Shown piece by piece: positions 10,744-27,031 of a stretch of 64,000 nucleotides of DNA. Location: contig NEEC01000002.1 in NCBI GenBank assembly GCA_002189035.1, forward strand, positions 2,232,001 to 2,296,000, given 5' to 3'. The notes under the pieces were generated by a model, which saw nothing but the letters and a program-made list of their open reading frames with translations, was not told where the DNA came from and did no database searches. Position 1 is the first letter of the stretch. Every line of letters begins with the position of its first letter. Source of the DNA: Utricularia gibba (Eukaryota; Streptophyta; Magnoliopsida; Lamiales; Lentibulariaceae). Both the position numbers and the translations under genes were made by a program.

Positions 10744-11360
10744 TACTCCGTAGAGAATATGGAGTCTTCTTTGAATTGAAACTCCTCCCCCAAAAAGGGT
10801 CCTTTTAAAATGGGTCTTCTTTCATGGACGACAAGATTCAACCTTCAAAACACCAAATCAACCACAGAAACGTATAACGCTACAAAAACCCAATGTATCC
10901 GTTCAACACGATACAAAACAGCGTGCATCAAAAAACTCAGTTACACACCCAAAATCACTACAACCACAGCGAAAAGCCTCCACAAGTGCATGCGCCAAAT
11001 TATCAGAACAAGGAAATAAAAGGGTAAAAGCGCCATAGCAGAAAAAGAGAAGTATGTAGAGGAAAACTGGAATCGTAAGCGACGGCTGTGCGTCGGTATG
11101 AATCTGGGACGAAGAGGGGAAAAAATACAGTATAATGATTTTAGTGAAAAAATAATAATATTAAACATTTGGGCCTTGATGGGCCAAACTTTTGCTTGGT
11201 GTGGGCCACGTCATTGATACTAAAATTGGAAGAAAATACGTTTTTTTTTAATTTCTTTTTCTGCAAGGAATAAACAGAAGTGTACAAAAATTTCGTTGCG
11301 AACGTGGTTTTGTGCTGTTTCTTGTTCCCGGAGCCCAATTTCCGAATCAATCCCGTAGCG
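10744..11360. other. Spacer between His-rich 8-Cys gene and MIRO
   Basis: Contains the 3' flank of the His-rich gene and the promoter and leader of MIRO. No gene or repeat is recognised. Confidence 0.4.
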
Positions 11361-15318
<3,958 letters not shown>

Positions 15319-16997
15319 ATTGCACGAGCACTATGCGCAGCTCGAGGTGTAATTTCCAGCTTCTCATTTTTGCCTTATGACAACAGTGTTTGGTGACTAT
15401 CGGTTAGTCCTTGAAATATGACCCGGCCACAACCCAATCTTCTACAAAGCAAAGCATTCTTGCCGAAGCCCTTTTAGTAGGACAATCTTCCCGCAAGGCA
15501 GGGAAAGACTAGAGAGCTCGTAGTATGGAGGGGGAAGAAATGTAGGCTGGTGAGCCATCAAACTCCCTGCCCGGTGGCATGGGAAGAGATGCAACGCATC
15601 TTCTTGATGTGAAGACTGGAGGCATGTATGGAGGGAGGACACAGTGAAGAGGATTTGGTATCAGATACCAGTGCAATTGGACACTGTGAAGAAGGTTTTA
15701 GTGACAACGTGCACAGAAAACGTAAGGTTCTAACAGAGGCTATATTGGGAGGACACGATACGCATGGGAATGCGGTAGCCAATAGGAAGGCGACAGCCAG
15801 GCCCCGTGGGACCCGTACCCGGCTCCGTACGGTCGGAAAAAAGGTTTAAAAGAACCACTCGGCCTGCTGGAAGACGTCAAAATAAGGGTGCGTAAGGCCC
15901 TTAACGTTGCATGGGTAAAAGAGTCATTTCCTCCATTCTTGTCCACGCTCTTCAAAAGATAATACTCGCTTCAATCGGCTCTAGGAAAAGACAATAATCC
16001 CTTTAATCTTCCGGAAATCAGGTCACATACAAATCTAATTATTTTTATTTGATATTCTATATATTAAAATAAAAAATAATAATATTGGAGGATGATTTGT
16101 CTTGTTTTTCATAAACGAGTTTTTGTCGGAATCCCAAGCGCAAAACCTATGCCTCATCCCATTCTCTCCAACAAACTCTCATCTTCTCACTGCGGATTGA
16201 ACGGTAAATCCTTCATAATTTACGGTGATCTCCACTTCTTTTGTTTCATTTCATTACATTACATGCGGCGCAACGCAACGCCTCTTTTTTACCGATTCAT
16301 CCAACTAGAAAAGGTAAAAGAAGGAGGCTGTTACTGCTGCTGAGGGTGGGGCCCCGAGAAACAGAACGCGTCTACTTCTCCAAAAACTCGCACGTGAGCT
16401 ATTGTCGTTGCACCGACCCCGGTTCAGGTAATCTTCTTCCCCCGGTCCGTCGATAAAAAAATAATAATAAATGTAATTTATTATTTAATTGGTGGCGATT
16501 TTTTAGAGATTTAATAATTTATTTAATGCAATATAAAGTGAATTTATGAAGAAGAATCTGGCCAATGAGAGAAGAGAAAAGGAGAGAGGTTAAAACATAA
16601 GCAGACAGGAATCGCGCCACGCGGCGTGGGGCCCAGGAGTTGCCATGTTGGCGTTAGAGAATCGCGGCCCTTGGATGCAGTTTTTATCGGACGGCAGATC
16701 GACCGTTTCGTGGTGGTGGAGAAATCGTTGCCGTCCATTTCGGCATGAAGCCTGCGTTTCTCTCGTGTTGAAAAATGGAATGGATGAGCTGAGAGAGAGT
16801 GCGCGTGTAGAGAGAGAAAGAGGAGAAGCAGAAAAGCCGAGAGGAGGGCGGAGAATGTGAGGGCGAGGTGTGGGGAGTGAGAAGTATTTCAACAGATTCG
16901 ATCTCAGCGCTTGTTTTCGATTTCTCTGGTTTTCCTGCGGTGGAGATGGCGAAAATCCGCTTAATTTTTCGTGCTTGATCGCCGGGGAATGATTTGG
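15319..16997. other. MIRO 3' flank and TIC-like promoter
   Basis: About 1.7 kb without a supported gene. A 35-bp segment at about 15544-15578 matches the start region of the FLZ gene at 23.3 kb (see the separate entry). From about 16500 the sequence probably belongs to the promoter and long 5' UTR of the TIC-like gene. Confidence 0.4.
15502..15582 (-). pseudogene. Fragment resembling the 5' end of the FLZ gene
   Basis: Thirty-one of 35 bases at 15544-15578 match 23290-23324, covering the start codon and first codons of the FLZ gene. The minus-strand frame starts MAHQPTFLPPP, compared with MADQPPLLTSP in the FLZ gene, then diverges and stops about 35 codons later. No FLZ core follows. It may be a short duplicated relic or a coincidental leader similarity. 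Confidence 0.3.
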
Positions 16998-19900
16998 ATG
17001 GAGAGGAATAGGGATTTGCGACGGGCGAGTGGTTCTAGTATGAATGGTTTCAGAAAGCGTCAGAGGGTAACCGTTGAGAGAGATTCAACAGGTCTGGATG
17101 ATTCTCCGGAAAACTTTTGAATTCTCAGTTTCTGAATCTTTGTTTATTTTTTCGGTTTTGAAGATGAGGGTGTGCGGTCGGAGTTCCTGGATACAGTGAA
17201 CTTTGGAGATCCAGAGCCTTTGAAGAAGGAAAAGGAATGGGGCTTTACGAAGAGGAGGCCAGTCGAGAGGTGTACGGCGCAGCAGGGAAGTGGCGGGGAT
17301 GGGAGATGTAGACAGAGTGAGAGCACATATTCGAGTGACGAAGAGTGCGGTGAAGAGGAAGATGACGTTAGGGTTCATCATCCGCGACATCGATTTCCTT
17401 CTCCGTCGTCTTTCTCCGTTGTTAACAACCGCCGCCGCTTTCGCGATCTCACGTCGTCTCCTGACCTGAGAAATTGCGCCGATGAAATCCTAGGTTTTTC
17501 TGTTCCTCGAAGAACTCGCTCTGGTTTGTCTTCCCCACGCTTAGTTATTGCTATCCTTTTTTTTTTCTTTTTTTCTGAATCTTCCCCAATCTTCGACAAA
17601 ATTATCAGCTATGGCAAGAAAATTTCCAGACGGTCTGCATTCAAGAAAATCGCCGGCATCATTCGGCGGTTCATCGAAGAAGAAGGTGATTGATTGCAAT
17701 TTTTTGTTTTTTGGAATTTTTTGACGCAATATCTGTCGCTGAAAGTAGCCATCACGATATTCGGTAATTGGATTTGTTCTTCCCACTTGTTCGTTTCGCA
17801 GAAGTATCCGGAGGCTAAAGCTGGGTTTTGGAACTGCCCATCCGATTCATTGGCTTCTCCGGCTGACATCGAAATCGAAGCTGCTGAAGCTCTTTTCGAT
17901 CTGATGCAGCAAACTCATTCTCAATCCCAAGTTCGCAAAGAGCCAGGAAAACTCAGTAGAGATATGATATGCAACGCCCGTGACGGTAAGTTTCTCGATT
18001 TCTTCTGTGATCTGATTTAACGTTAGTGATAAGTCGTTGCCTTGAATAGTGTGTTTTGGGGGGATTACAGAGTAAAGGTTTTAAGAGCTGATGGTAACGA
18101 CAAGAATAATTCCTTTTCAGATGAGGATGAACCATCAGCGAAAGCGAAAGCTGGGGGAACTGTGCTTGGCTCAATCGGAGCAGTGAAGAAACAAGTGGGT
18201 ATTGAGAAAGATAAATCTCTGGATGAAGGGTTTGAGGAATCAGTGCGTGGAGTTGAGCCCATGAATAAAGATGAAGTGGGGTCTCCAAAAGAAAGCGAAA
18301 CGCTATCATATGTCAAAGCAAATGCTCGTGATATCCGAGATCCGACAGTGACAAACGCGTGAGTATTTTCCAGTTTTCTTTCCATTTAATACATCCTTCT
18401 TTTTCTTTCATTCCCGATTCGGCTTTCTATTAGCTCCATCATTCGTTTATTGTGTCCTGCGCAGGAATCATGCAACTGATTCAGAAGCTAAAAAGGGAAC
18501 CAAACTCGAAATTGATTTGATGGTTAGCAGGATGATTAAAATTTAAAACGTGACCCTATGATTCCTATGTTGTCAAGTTATGTTTATGTGGGTTTGGGTT
18601 TTGTCTCCTGTTTTTTACAGGCTCCTCCAGCTTTGCCATCTTCTCCTGAACGAGATGATGTTGATCAACAGGCTGTTGCTAAGGTTTGCAACGCTACTTC
18701 TTCCCGTCTGCTCAAGTTCTTCCTCTGTTTTGTTTTCTTATGTATGAATTGGGTGTAGGATGGAGAAGGGATTGGAAAAAAGACCCCCCCGATGGTTCTG
18801 TCCCAAATGCTGCAGGAAAGCCGGGGATTTTCAAAGCAACTTGTCTTGGAGGATTCGAAAAATCAATGTAACAAAATTTGAAGCTTTTACGTCATAACAA
18901 GTCCCTCTGTTTAGTCTCAATACTCATGGTCTTTCTTTTTGCAGTGCCAACTTCTGCGTTGGCGTTAGCTGGCGCAATAAACAGCTTGCATGGGGTTCTT
19001 CCTCGTGGAGGGTGTGTATACAGTCTGACTCTTTATTTTTTAGGTGGTTCCCTAAGCTAAAATTTCGTTTTTCTTACAGGTATATGCCTCAGCTTCAAGC
19101 TGATTATCCAACGGATGCAAGTGCTAGATATGTGGAGGTGACTTCTCATTTTACTATGACGCGTATTTCGTTCTGTTACATGTACGGTTGCTTTATATTT
19201 TTTGTTTCATTTTTCATCTGCCACAGTTCAAAATGTCTGAGCCTCGGCCAAAGAGATGTGCTTTGCATCGTGGAATTGCACGCGATATCCTGAATCACCA
19301 ACAATTAATCAAGTCTGTATCATCAAGCTCAACTAGTCTTGTTTACACAAGTGGATCCCAGATGTCAAACCAAACACCTCAAAAACATGTTCCTGGGGAC
19401 CATCTTCTAGGAGACTCTACAGTCCTCAAAAAATCATCAGTGAGCATTTCTGACGCTCCGTCTGTGATTGATTACCTGAATAACCAAAGTTTGCGGCAAC
19501 AAGCTTTCTATCAGGCCTCAGCAAATGTCCCATTGGTAGGTTCATGTAGTCTTCAGTCCGTCATATGTTTAATATCCTGGATTGCAGTGAAAAGACGCTG
19601 AACTCTGTGGTTGTTTCTTATCGCAGCGTGGTCCGGGCCTTACACATCCAATTGGACAACTTCAGCGAATGAATTCAACCGGCTCATCGGCTGCTCACCA
19701 AACTGCTAGTGCAACTGGCAATACATCACTGCCTTCCAATCCAGCAGAAAGATCTATGAACTTGCCCCATGCCAGAGGGGTATCTACTGTGAACTTCAAT
19801 CATCCTGTTTACCCTACCAGGGAAGCAGCTTCTCCGTGCGTGTCATCGCTGCCGCACAGTGGCAGCCATGTTCCCAACTCATCGAGCATTGCTTTTCCTC

Positions 19901-20892
19901 CTTTTAAAGGGGCGTCCACTTCCGTGCCTCTTTTTGACCCTTCTTTTTGTCCTTCCTCATGTTTTCCGCTCAACCAGGATCAGCAACTGTCATTTCCTCA
20001 TCTTTCAAAGCTGCCAGCTTTACAGAACACGAGTTCATTGTCTCAAAATCAGCTTCCGGGTTTGCAGCAGAAGAAGCTGGATAGACTGTTTAGGACATCA
20101 TCAAGATCATCTATTGAGCATGGTCGGACAAGCAGCACGCCCACTCTTGGTGTTCTGGGTTCGCCTCCTGCAAATCCTCAAGCCGGTTCAGTCCTCAGCC
20201 AGCCAATGAACACCATATTGACCCCGCCGTTGGGTGCTGGTAATGATCCTTCCGGCCGCAGTTCTATGGGTAAAGCTGATCCCCTTCCTCATGGCCTTGC
20301 CTTGCCGTTTGGAGTAAACGATTATGCAGCTCCAGTTCTCAACTTCTCTGCGGCATCACAGCCTTCTGGCATTCTCCAGATGCCTCCTGATTCGGTCCGG
20401 ACAACGAAGTTTTCCACGGCGTCTGGAAACTCCATGATGAACCGTGGCCAGCTTCTCGACTTCTCGAACACTGGCCGTGCCGACTTGCCATCTGCAGCCC
20501 CTAGCCTCACAGAGCACCAGAAGCAGCAGCATCTCCAAAGGCATTACATGGGTCAACAACTAGAGGTATCGTCTTCAACAGCCAACCAGGGGGCTTCAAA
20601 CCCAACCACCATCCCAGCAGCGTCCTTCCGTCCCGGTAAAGGGGAGGCCTCAACACTTCCCATAATGTATCCGCTGCAACCAAAGAATCCTCTGGTTCAG
20701 CAGCCACCTCAGAGGCGACATGATGTCGGCAGAATCCAAACAGCATCATCGATGATGGTGATGAAAGGTAGCCTGAGGTATGCAGGCAGTGCTGGGCAGG
20801 CGGCGACTTATCAAGGAGAGATGGAGGCTCCTCCCAGCAAGAAGTCTTCTTCCGCTGCTTGCAGAGGGAATGTGATATCCATTTTAAGCTGA
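16998..20892 (+). CDS. TIME FOR COFFEE-like nuclear protein
   Basis: Twelve coding exons: 16998-17091, 17164-17523, 17609-17685, 17802-17985, 18073-18358, 18465-18522, 18621-18683, 18759-18867, 18945-19011, 19080-19137, 19227-19535, 19627-20892. They total 2931 nt (976 aa) with every junction in phase. TIC is a nuclear regulator of the circadian clock and jasmonate and metabolic responses. Family marks are the MERNR start, the EIEAAEALFDLM helix, the EIDLMAPPALPSSPERD block, the YMPQLQ segment and PRPKRCALH-x-IARDI-x-NHQQ near residues 465-490. The rest is Ser/Pro/Gln-rich and of low complexity. It is shorter than Arabidopsis TIC (about 1550 aa), so it could be a TIC-like paralogue or a truncated version. 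An in-frame ATG nine bases earlier is possible. The 3' exon is unusually long (1.27 kb). Confidence 0.8.
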
Positions 20893-22515
20893 ACGCACAA
20901 GCCATTAACAACTCGTAGCCCACTCGAGTCATGATGGCTCCCGAAGGCCGACCCGACTTGTTCAGCGGGTTGATCCCTTTTTTTTGGTCTGAACAGCCAG
21001 CCAGCGTATTGCTCGGCGGATCCATGTCTCCATAGACGTGTAGCATCAAATCGCCCAGGCCGCTGCGCATTCTTCTGGTATTTTGTCTTCTCGGCCTGGG
21101 ATTTTCAACCCTCGTAGCGGCGTCCCGTACGTAGGATGTATTATTTTGAAGTTTTTGAAAATAAGAAAAGCCGGATTTTTAGATTGAAACACATGAGTAG
21201 GTGCTGACATCTGCGCTAGCTGATTCATCTGCCTCAGGTGGAGCAGGTGGATCGAGAAGACCACCCCTCCAGTGTGATCATCCACAGGGAATGAGTTTCA
21301 CAGACAAACGATCTACATTGGAGGTTCAGGGTCTCAACCACCCTTGTGGATGAGTTTTAAACATCCACTCCATTGGAAAGGGTGAGCACAAATTCTCTTG
21401 GTGGCACAGAATGCATATACCGAAATCTGCCAACCAATTTCCTGAAGATACCTAACTTGAGTATCTCATACAAGGTACTTTATGAGTCGGCACAATATTC
21501 TTGGATCCTTCGCCCACACACCCCAGTAGGTTACCCATACAAAGATCTACAAACCATTTTAAGAGGCTTCTGGCTGAACTGGCCATACAAACCGTTCCTA
21601 AACAAAGTCCACATATTGCGAACAAGAATCTCAAGGAGAAATAGTGAGATCACTCGGTCACCTTCTACAATATCATCGGCAAAACCAGAGACTACTACCA
21701 TCTGAATGAAAACTCAGGGAACTGTTTCAAACCAAAATATCGAGATTACTAACAGATCTTGTAAAACATAATTCGATGGACTAATAATGAATTTCTGTAA
21801 AAAAATCTCTCAGAATCCTTTCGAATCGAATTCGGAGTCACAAGAATCCGATGCATAATGCAGAGATCCAGAAATGAACAAAATCTGATCGACTTAAGGA
21901 GGATGGATAGTATAGTCGCTCCAGGACGTGCACCGCCATAAGAAAAACGTAGGTGAATCTCAGTCGCCGAACGTGAAGCGTGGAGAAACGAGAAAGTATC
22001 TGTTTCAGCATTTCAAACACTGTTGTTTATCCATTGTTGAATCTTTGTTAAGACACTTTTGCCCTCCCCTCCAAAAAATATCGTCTACGAATCTCAGGTG
22101 GTGGAAGGGCAATGACGTCGTTTCCGTGGGTAATTTTACCATTCTTGGTCCGTTGCTCATCGTCATTCACGCCACCGTTTCTCTCGCCGCCCGATTCTGT
22201 GCTTCTCGTCGCACTTCGCCGTCGCCGTCTGGCTTCTCCGAGCGTGGTTCGTTTTCGTGCGTAGGGTAGATGGATTGATGTTCATTGTGGATTTCATATT
22301 CTTCTGTTTCTCACAAGAATCAAACTCGTTATGCTTATCTAATCTCTATTGGCAGTGGATTGAAGAACTAAATTTGCACAACAGAGCCATCAAATGGTTA
22401 CACCAAGTTGCCAAACTCGCTTTTCTCCCTATCTCTATTTGCAGCGTCGGAGAAAGTAGAACAACTTGCCCAATTTACCATTTTTCACTCGAAGACAGCG
22501 AAAGAGCCATTCGCC
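20893..22515. other. Spacer between TIC-like and FLZ genes (convergent)
   Basis: Holds 3' UTRs of the two convergent genes, and sequence that I cannot assign. The open frames present are short, lack codon bias and match nothing I know. Confidence 0.4.
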
Positions 22516-23304
22516 TCAGGGATTTTCAATCTTCACTCCTCCTGAATAAATCATTTCTGGGAACATGTATTCCATGCTTGCGAAGGATTTCTCTTCACTG
22601 TGAATCAAAAAATGGGACAGTTTGCAGGAGATCTGAATTCAAAATGAAAGAACAGGGCAAGGCAGACCTATTTAGCAGCAGGTCCTTGGAGTAATCACGG
22701 AGTTTGGAGATGCAAAATCCATTTTCATGTCCTTCTCCTGGGTGTGATCGTCCTCCTCGGAGCTTTCTACGATGCATTCATCGAAAATGTGGGTGGTTTT
22801 CGGATGGGGGCCGTGAGTGATGACACATGTATAGTCCTCGTAATGCTCCATTTCCTTGAGAGAGAGGCGCCTGATGAGATCTCTTGACCTGGAAAACGAG
22901 CCGTTGAACTGGGAACTCTTCGTCTTGATTCCGAATTCCGACGGCGGGGAAAGAGAATTGACTGCCGGAATCTGGATCTTTAACTTCGACCCAAGTAACG
23001 CCATTCTGTTAACTGGCTTACAGGAAAACCCCCCATCATCGCTTATCCTTTCTTCAGCAATGGAGTAAACCAGAGCCAATCCAATTGCCTCTGCTTCCCT
23101 TTGGGGATTCGGGTGCTGGTTTTGTGAAACTGGGCGCAAAGCTTTGGAGCAGCCAGCGTCGTGAAAGGCAAAAGGGTTGCTAGAAACCGAAGAATTCTTG
23201 GTTTCAAGAACAGAAACCGGACTAAACACAACGGTTTCTGGGTAATCAGAAAGCTTCCTACTGATGAACATCGGAGAAGTCAATAATGGAGGCTGATCAG
23301 CCAT
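22516..23304 (-). CDS. FLZ-family (DUF581) protein with a degenerate zinc finger
   Basis: Exon 1, 23304-22699, encodes the family N-terminal region: MADQPPLL start, NRMALLGSKLKIQIP, SPPSEFGIKTKSS and the strongly conserved EDYTCVITHGPHPKTTHIFDE-type block. FLZ proteins are plant scaffold or adaptor proteins that bind SnRK1 through an FCS-like zinc finger of the form C-x2-C...FCS-x2-CR. A proposed exon 2, 22632-22516 after a 66-nt intron, keeps phase and aligns with the finger: EEKSFASMEYMFPEM stands where family members have roughly GEKAFCSxECRxxEM. Most differences are one or two base changes per codon. Both C-terminal zinc cysteines are gone (to Ala and Tyr), and part of the first half is deleted. 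No better finger lies nearby. The gene is either dying or has lost zinc binding. The splice model is my inference. Confidence 0.65.
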
Positions 23305-24314
23305 CAAACTCCCTGGCCGGTGACCACCTCTCAATCCGGTTTCTTATACAGTCATTTTACCCTTCTCAGGCTGTAAAAAGACAACAGTAAAACCCCAAAC
23401 AAAACCCACCCACCCGCCCACTTGTTCACTTTTGTGAAAGCCCACGATGGAAACGATAAGAGTGAAAAGCAGAAAGCTCAAATTCTTGCTTCTGGAATGC
23501 CCAGCGTTATGCAGCTCCACATTTTTTCATCACCACCCTTTCGTTGGTGGGCTCTCTCTCTCATAAATTGATTTGACTACAGGAAATGAATGGAGCTGGA
23601 CAACTTTTTTTATGTTGCTTGACAAAATGGCGCAGTAGGGACTGCTTCCATATGTATTATTACCTGCTCAATTAAAAAAAAAATCGAAATTTGTTTCTCG
23701 GAATTTTGTCCATTTCTAACCAACCCTTAACGGGTAGGACACCCATTCTGAACCCGTCTCCCACCCTCCAATTATATGTCTTCCGTTGTAATGATAACTT
23801 CTGGAGGAGTACATTCCCTTGAATAAATAAATATGTCTGACATTATTTTTAAAAAAAAAAAATTCCCAGTTGATGAGAATCAATTACTGTAGGGAGATTA
23901 TTGATGCACGCCTTGGCATCCGTAGAATAGCATTACTGAAACTGTCCTTTTTTCTTTTACTGCTGCTGCGCCCTTTCTTCCCTTGCTCGTTCTTGTAATG
24001 TCTGGTGCAGTTAGAGATTTGCAGTTACTGTTCTGTGCTTGAAGGTTCTGGACTTGTGGCATACAAAGATGAAAAATGAACAGTGGATGTAAAGCATATG
24101 AACTCTGGAGAAGCAGAGGCGGTGGGTCACACCCAAGAGCACAAGAACAGCGACGGTGATCGGGGATCCATCGCTGTCGCGCCGATCTGCTGATATGGTG
24201 GAAACTGGGATTTACCCATTTGTTCCCTCTGGTGCGGGAGACACAGCACCGGGGGAGAAGGGCATCTAGTGTTGCTGCTATCACCTGTTTCGTTTGAACT
24301 TTACCCCGAAAATC

Positions 24315-24490
24315 AATCAAGATTGTTAGATCGATTAACTCATTACATCAAAAGGACTCACCCTGGCGTCTGATAGGAGAAAGTGGTAGGACCAAAAGCA
24401 ATCAAGATTGTTAGATGGAATAACTCATTACATGAAGATGAGGGTGATGACTCACCCTCGCATCCGATAGGAGAAATTGGTAGGACCAAG
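24315..24490. repeat. Imperfect tandem direct repeat, about 80-90 bp unit
   Basis: Copy 1 (24315-24396) and copy 2 (24400-24490) both start AATCAAGATTGTTAGAT and end GGTAGGACCAA, with TAACTCATTACAT and GATAGGAGAAA in between. Copy 2 has about ten extra bases. The unit adjoins the retroelement remnant and may be part of its LTR. Confidence 0.75.
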
Positions 24491-24499
24491 TAGATGAAT

Positions 24500-24900
24500 A
24501 GTTTATATAGAGATACATTCTCTAATATTACAAGATAACTTTTCATAAGAATAGAAAAATATAAAATTATAAGAGTTGAATGTATAAAATGGGTAATATC
24601 GTATAAAGAGAGAATGAATTGTAACATTTGATATCAAAGTTAAACTCGATATCATATCAATGATGAGATTAGAGAGCACTTAAAAGATGATATTGTGTAT
24701 TTAAGAAGATAAGAATGTAAGAGTATAGACATTATAATAGTACCTTACATTGATTATAAATTAAAGATAATATGTATTCATCCTTGTGATCTTAATAATA
24801 TCTTTTTCTCGAAAAGATAAAACGTAAAATTATGAAAATTAAATATTCGAAACAAATAATATTATAAAGACGATATATAATCGTAAAAGATAAATTGGAG
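24500..24900 (+). mobile_element. Decayed LTR/TRIM-type retroelement fragment (copy A)
   Basis: At 24627-24639 TTTGATATCAAAG resembles a degraded tRNA-Met primer-binding site (TGGTATCAGAG type) preceded by an LTR-like end TGTAACA. Downstream are TTACATTGATTAT (24744) and AACGTAAAAT (24821), followed by AAACAAATAATATTA. The same three blocks occur in the same order with nearly the same spacing (about 105 and 75-85 bases) on the minus strand at 40.55-40.85 kb. There is no coding capacity. The boundaries are approximate. Confidence 0.55.
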
Positions 24901-25367
24901 GAGCTTCTGTAGGGCATCAACCCAAAGAGGTAAGTCATGCAGTCCATGGGTTGATGAAGGAATGAAAGTGTTAGGACACATCAACAAGAACCAAAACTCG
25001 TCCATGTGAAGATATTAACTTTTAATTGTTAAAAATTGCCATTAAGGAATGATGTGTGCACTTCATTGAATCAAACAATTTTTTTTAAATTTCTTTAAAA
25101 TTGTGAAATAAATGCTCTATAATTTATAATCTTATATTAAACACTATTAATCTCATCATCCAACATTTTTCTTGCAAATGAATGTGAAATTAGATATAAT
25201 ATGGCAGTTAAATGAATATGAGCCTGAGCCTAGTAGAGAAGCAGAAGGAAAATGGGGTTAATCAAGGTATGCCACAAATACAATAACAAAATAAATGTAA
25301 ACATGAAGAACACTATTACAATCTCAATGGCACATAGTGTAAAAAAGGAACGGCAACCATCACTTCA

Positions 25368-26027
25368 TCAGAATCCCATTCCTCGGGAACCCATTAAAAC
25401 TGCTGTCACAAGAACGCCGCCGGCCATTCCAAGGGCTCCTCCGGTCACTCTGCCGCCAGCGGCGGAGGTGGGGGTATTTGTGGTCGGAGTTGTCCTCGAA
25501 TCTGACCCACAAAAGAAAAAATGAAGTCGAGGTTGATGTAATGAGTTATTCTGAGATTAAAGTATAATTAATTACCTGTACGGGATGGTGACGGAGGAAG
25601 GCCATCGGCGGAGGGGGCGGAAGCCGGGGGAGATGTTGCCGGCCCACCTGAAATTCATCATTTTAACAACAGGAAGTTCTAGGAGATGGATGATGACATG
25701 TGGTGTTGTCTTACCGTTGTTGCACTGGCTAACAGGCGGCGTCCGGAGGTTGCAGGCGCCTGGGAGTGCCAGCGCCTGAGTTTGGTTGATTGCGACGCCA
25801 AAGGCGGCACCGCCGCCGTTGAGCAGGGCGCATAGGCACTGCGCCTGATTACTAACGACGGTGGAGAGCTGGGAACAGCAAGTCGTGGAAGGGGTCGACG
25901 AATTGCCGGTGACGAAGTTAAGGCACGGTGCTAGGCTGATCAGCGCCGCCGTGCATGGGTTCTGAGTCTGAGCCGCTGCCGTGCCCAGAAACATCACCAA
26001 AAGCGCCGCTGCCAGTTTCGCCGCCAT
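25368..26027 (-). CDS. GPI-anchored non-specific lipid-transfer protein (LTPG)
   Basis: Three exons: 26027-25715, 25647-25576 and 25501-25368, together 519 nt (172 aa). A signal peptide (MAAKLAAALLVMFLGTAAA) is followed by the 8-cysteine motif: C near 26, C near 35 in the APCLNF context, CC, CLC with the LCALLNGG sequence, then C and C, with the LTPG hallmark NQTQALALPGACN. The LTPG family carries cuticular lipids to the outer face of the plasma membrane. A Ser/Pro/Thr-rich tail and a final hydrophobic segment (GALGMAGGVLVTAVLMG) provide the GPI-anchor signal. The start at 26027 gives the signal peptide directly, and a longer in-frame upstream frame is not credible. Exon structure matches the family. 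Confidence 0.9.
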
Positions 26028-27031
26028 CTGCTGCAGTGAAGTAGAGGGATCTTCAACGGGGACACATAAAGACGATGATCCAGATAGGAATAAATAGCGG
26101 TACTGTGATGCAAACGTCGTCGTTTCCGTTGGCCTAACCTCTACCATAACCAAACTCAAAAGAACTTTCGCCTGTTGAATTGCATCATGGTCGTTAAAAG
26201 TTGTTGAGCTAAAAGCATCCATTTTTTTAATCATTTTAAAATGTGGTCAAATAATATTTTAGAATTGAAATCCTTTTTTTTGTTTCCGTTTGTCTTAATT
26301 CATATATTTAATTCAATTTCAGTTTCGTATAATTATATAAGATATTTAAAATTTAAATTTGGTATTTAAAACTAATATATATAGATGCGGATACGTAGAT
26401 TCATCGATTCACGAATTTAGGTATATCGATTCATAATTTGAAAAATTATGAGTACATAGAAGTAATTCAATTTATAATATTTAGTTTATATTAAATTATT
26501 TTTAAAAATACTAAAATAAAATAATTTTAACTATAAAAATAATGAAACTTGAAATATGTGCATGTGCATTTACTCCTTAGATAGATTTAATTAGAATTTT
26601 GGAAACAAATTTATATATATTATTCGTATCATTATTGTCACAATCATAAAATATTTCTATAATCATGATCAAATAAAAAATAAATATAAATAAATTAAAA
26701 TCTAACAATCAATAATTTATAATATCATCAAATTCAAAAATTTATAAATAAAAATTCTTAATAAAAAATTCGATATTCACAGAAATCAAATGAAAAAATA
26801 TAGATATTAATAAAAAATAGGATTATAAGGAATATCTTAAAATATATATTTAATAAATGTTGGGTATTCACTGGTGTTGGAGTAGAGAGAGAGAGACGGG
26901 TTCAAAGCTACCACCGCCATCAGATTGAATCGCAGAGAGAAACTGCCGGACGGCCACCCGGACCTCCGGCTTCCGCATCTATAAAACCCCAACGGAGCCA
27001 CTGAACCATACACCAAGAACCAACAAGAAAA
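26028..27031. other. Divergent promoter region, AT-rich
   Basis: About 1 kb between two divergently transcribed small secreted-protein genes. The middle is very AT-rich. A TATA box for the plus-strand gene is at 26980. Nothing else is recognised. Confidence 0.5.
26980..26986 (+). promoter_or_regulatory. TATA box of the small cysteine-rich gene
   Basis: TATAAAA lies 52 bases before the start codon in a GC-richer context, giving a leader of about 20-25 nt. Confidence 0.6.

Larger units (their letters stand above)
23305..25367. other. Spacer with repeat and retroelement remains
   Basis: Upstream region of the FLZ gene up to about 23.8 kb, then unassigned sequence. A tandem repeat lies at 24315-24490 and a decayed LTR-type element at about 24500-24900 (separate entries). 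A minus-strand open frame at 23898-24320 has no resemblance to a protein family. Confidence 0.4.

Noticed and set aside
11280-11360. N-terminal extension of MIRO by 27 codons
   Set aside because: Family proteins start shortly before the first GTPase motif; the extension has leader-like composition.
21373-22694. Plus-strand frames between TIC-like and FLZ genes
   Set aside because: Short, unrelated to known families, and partly antisense to the FLZ relic exon.
23898-24320. 140-codon minus-strand frame
   Set aside because: No motif or signal; it runs into the retroelement-associated repeat.
25252-25524. Plus-strand frame over the LTPG last exon
   Set aside because: Antisense shadow of the LTPG exon 3 and 3' UTR.
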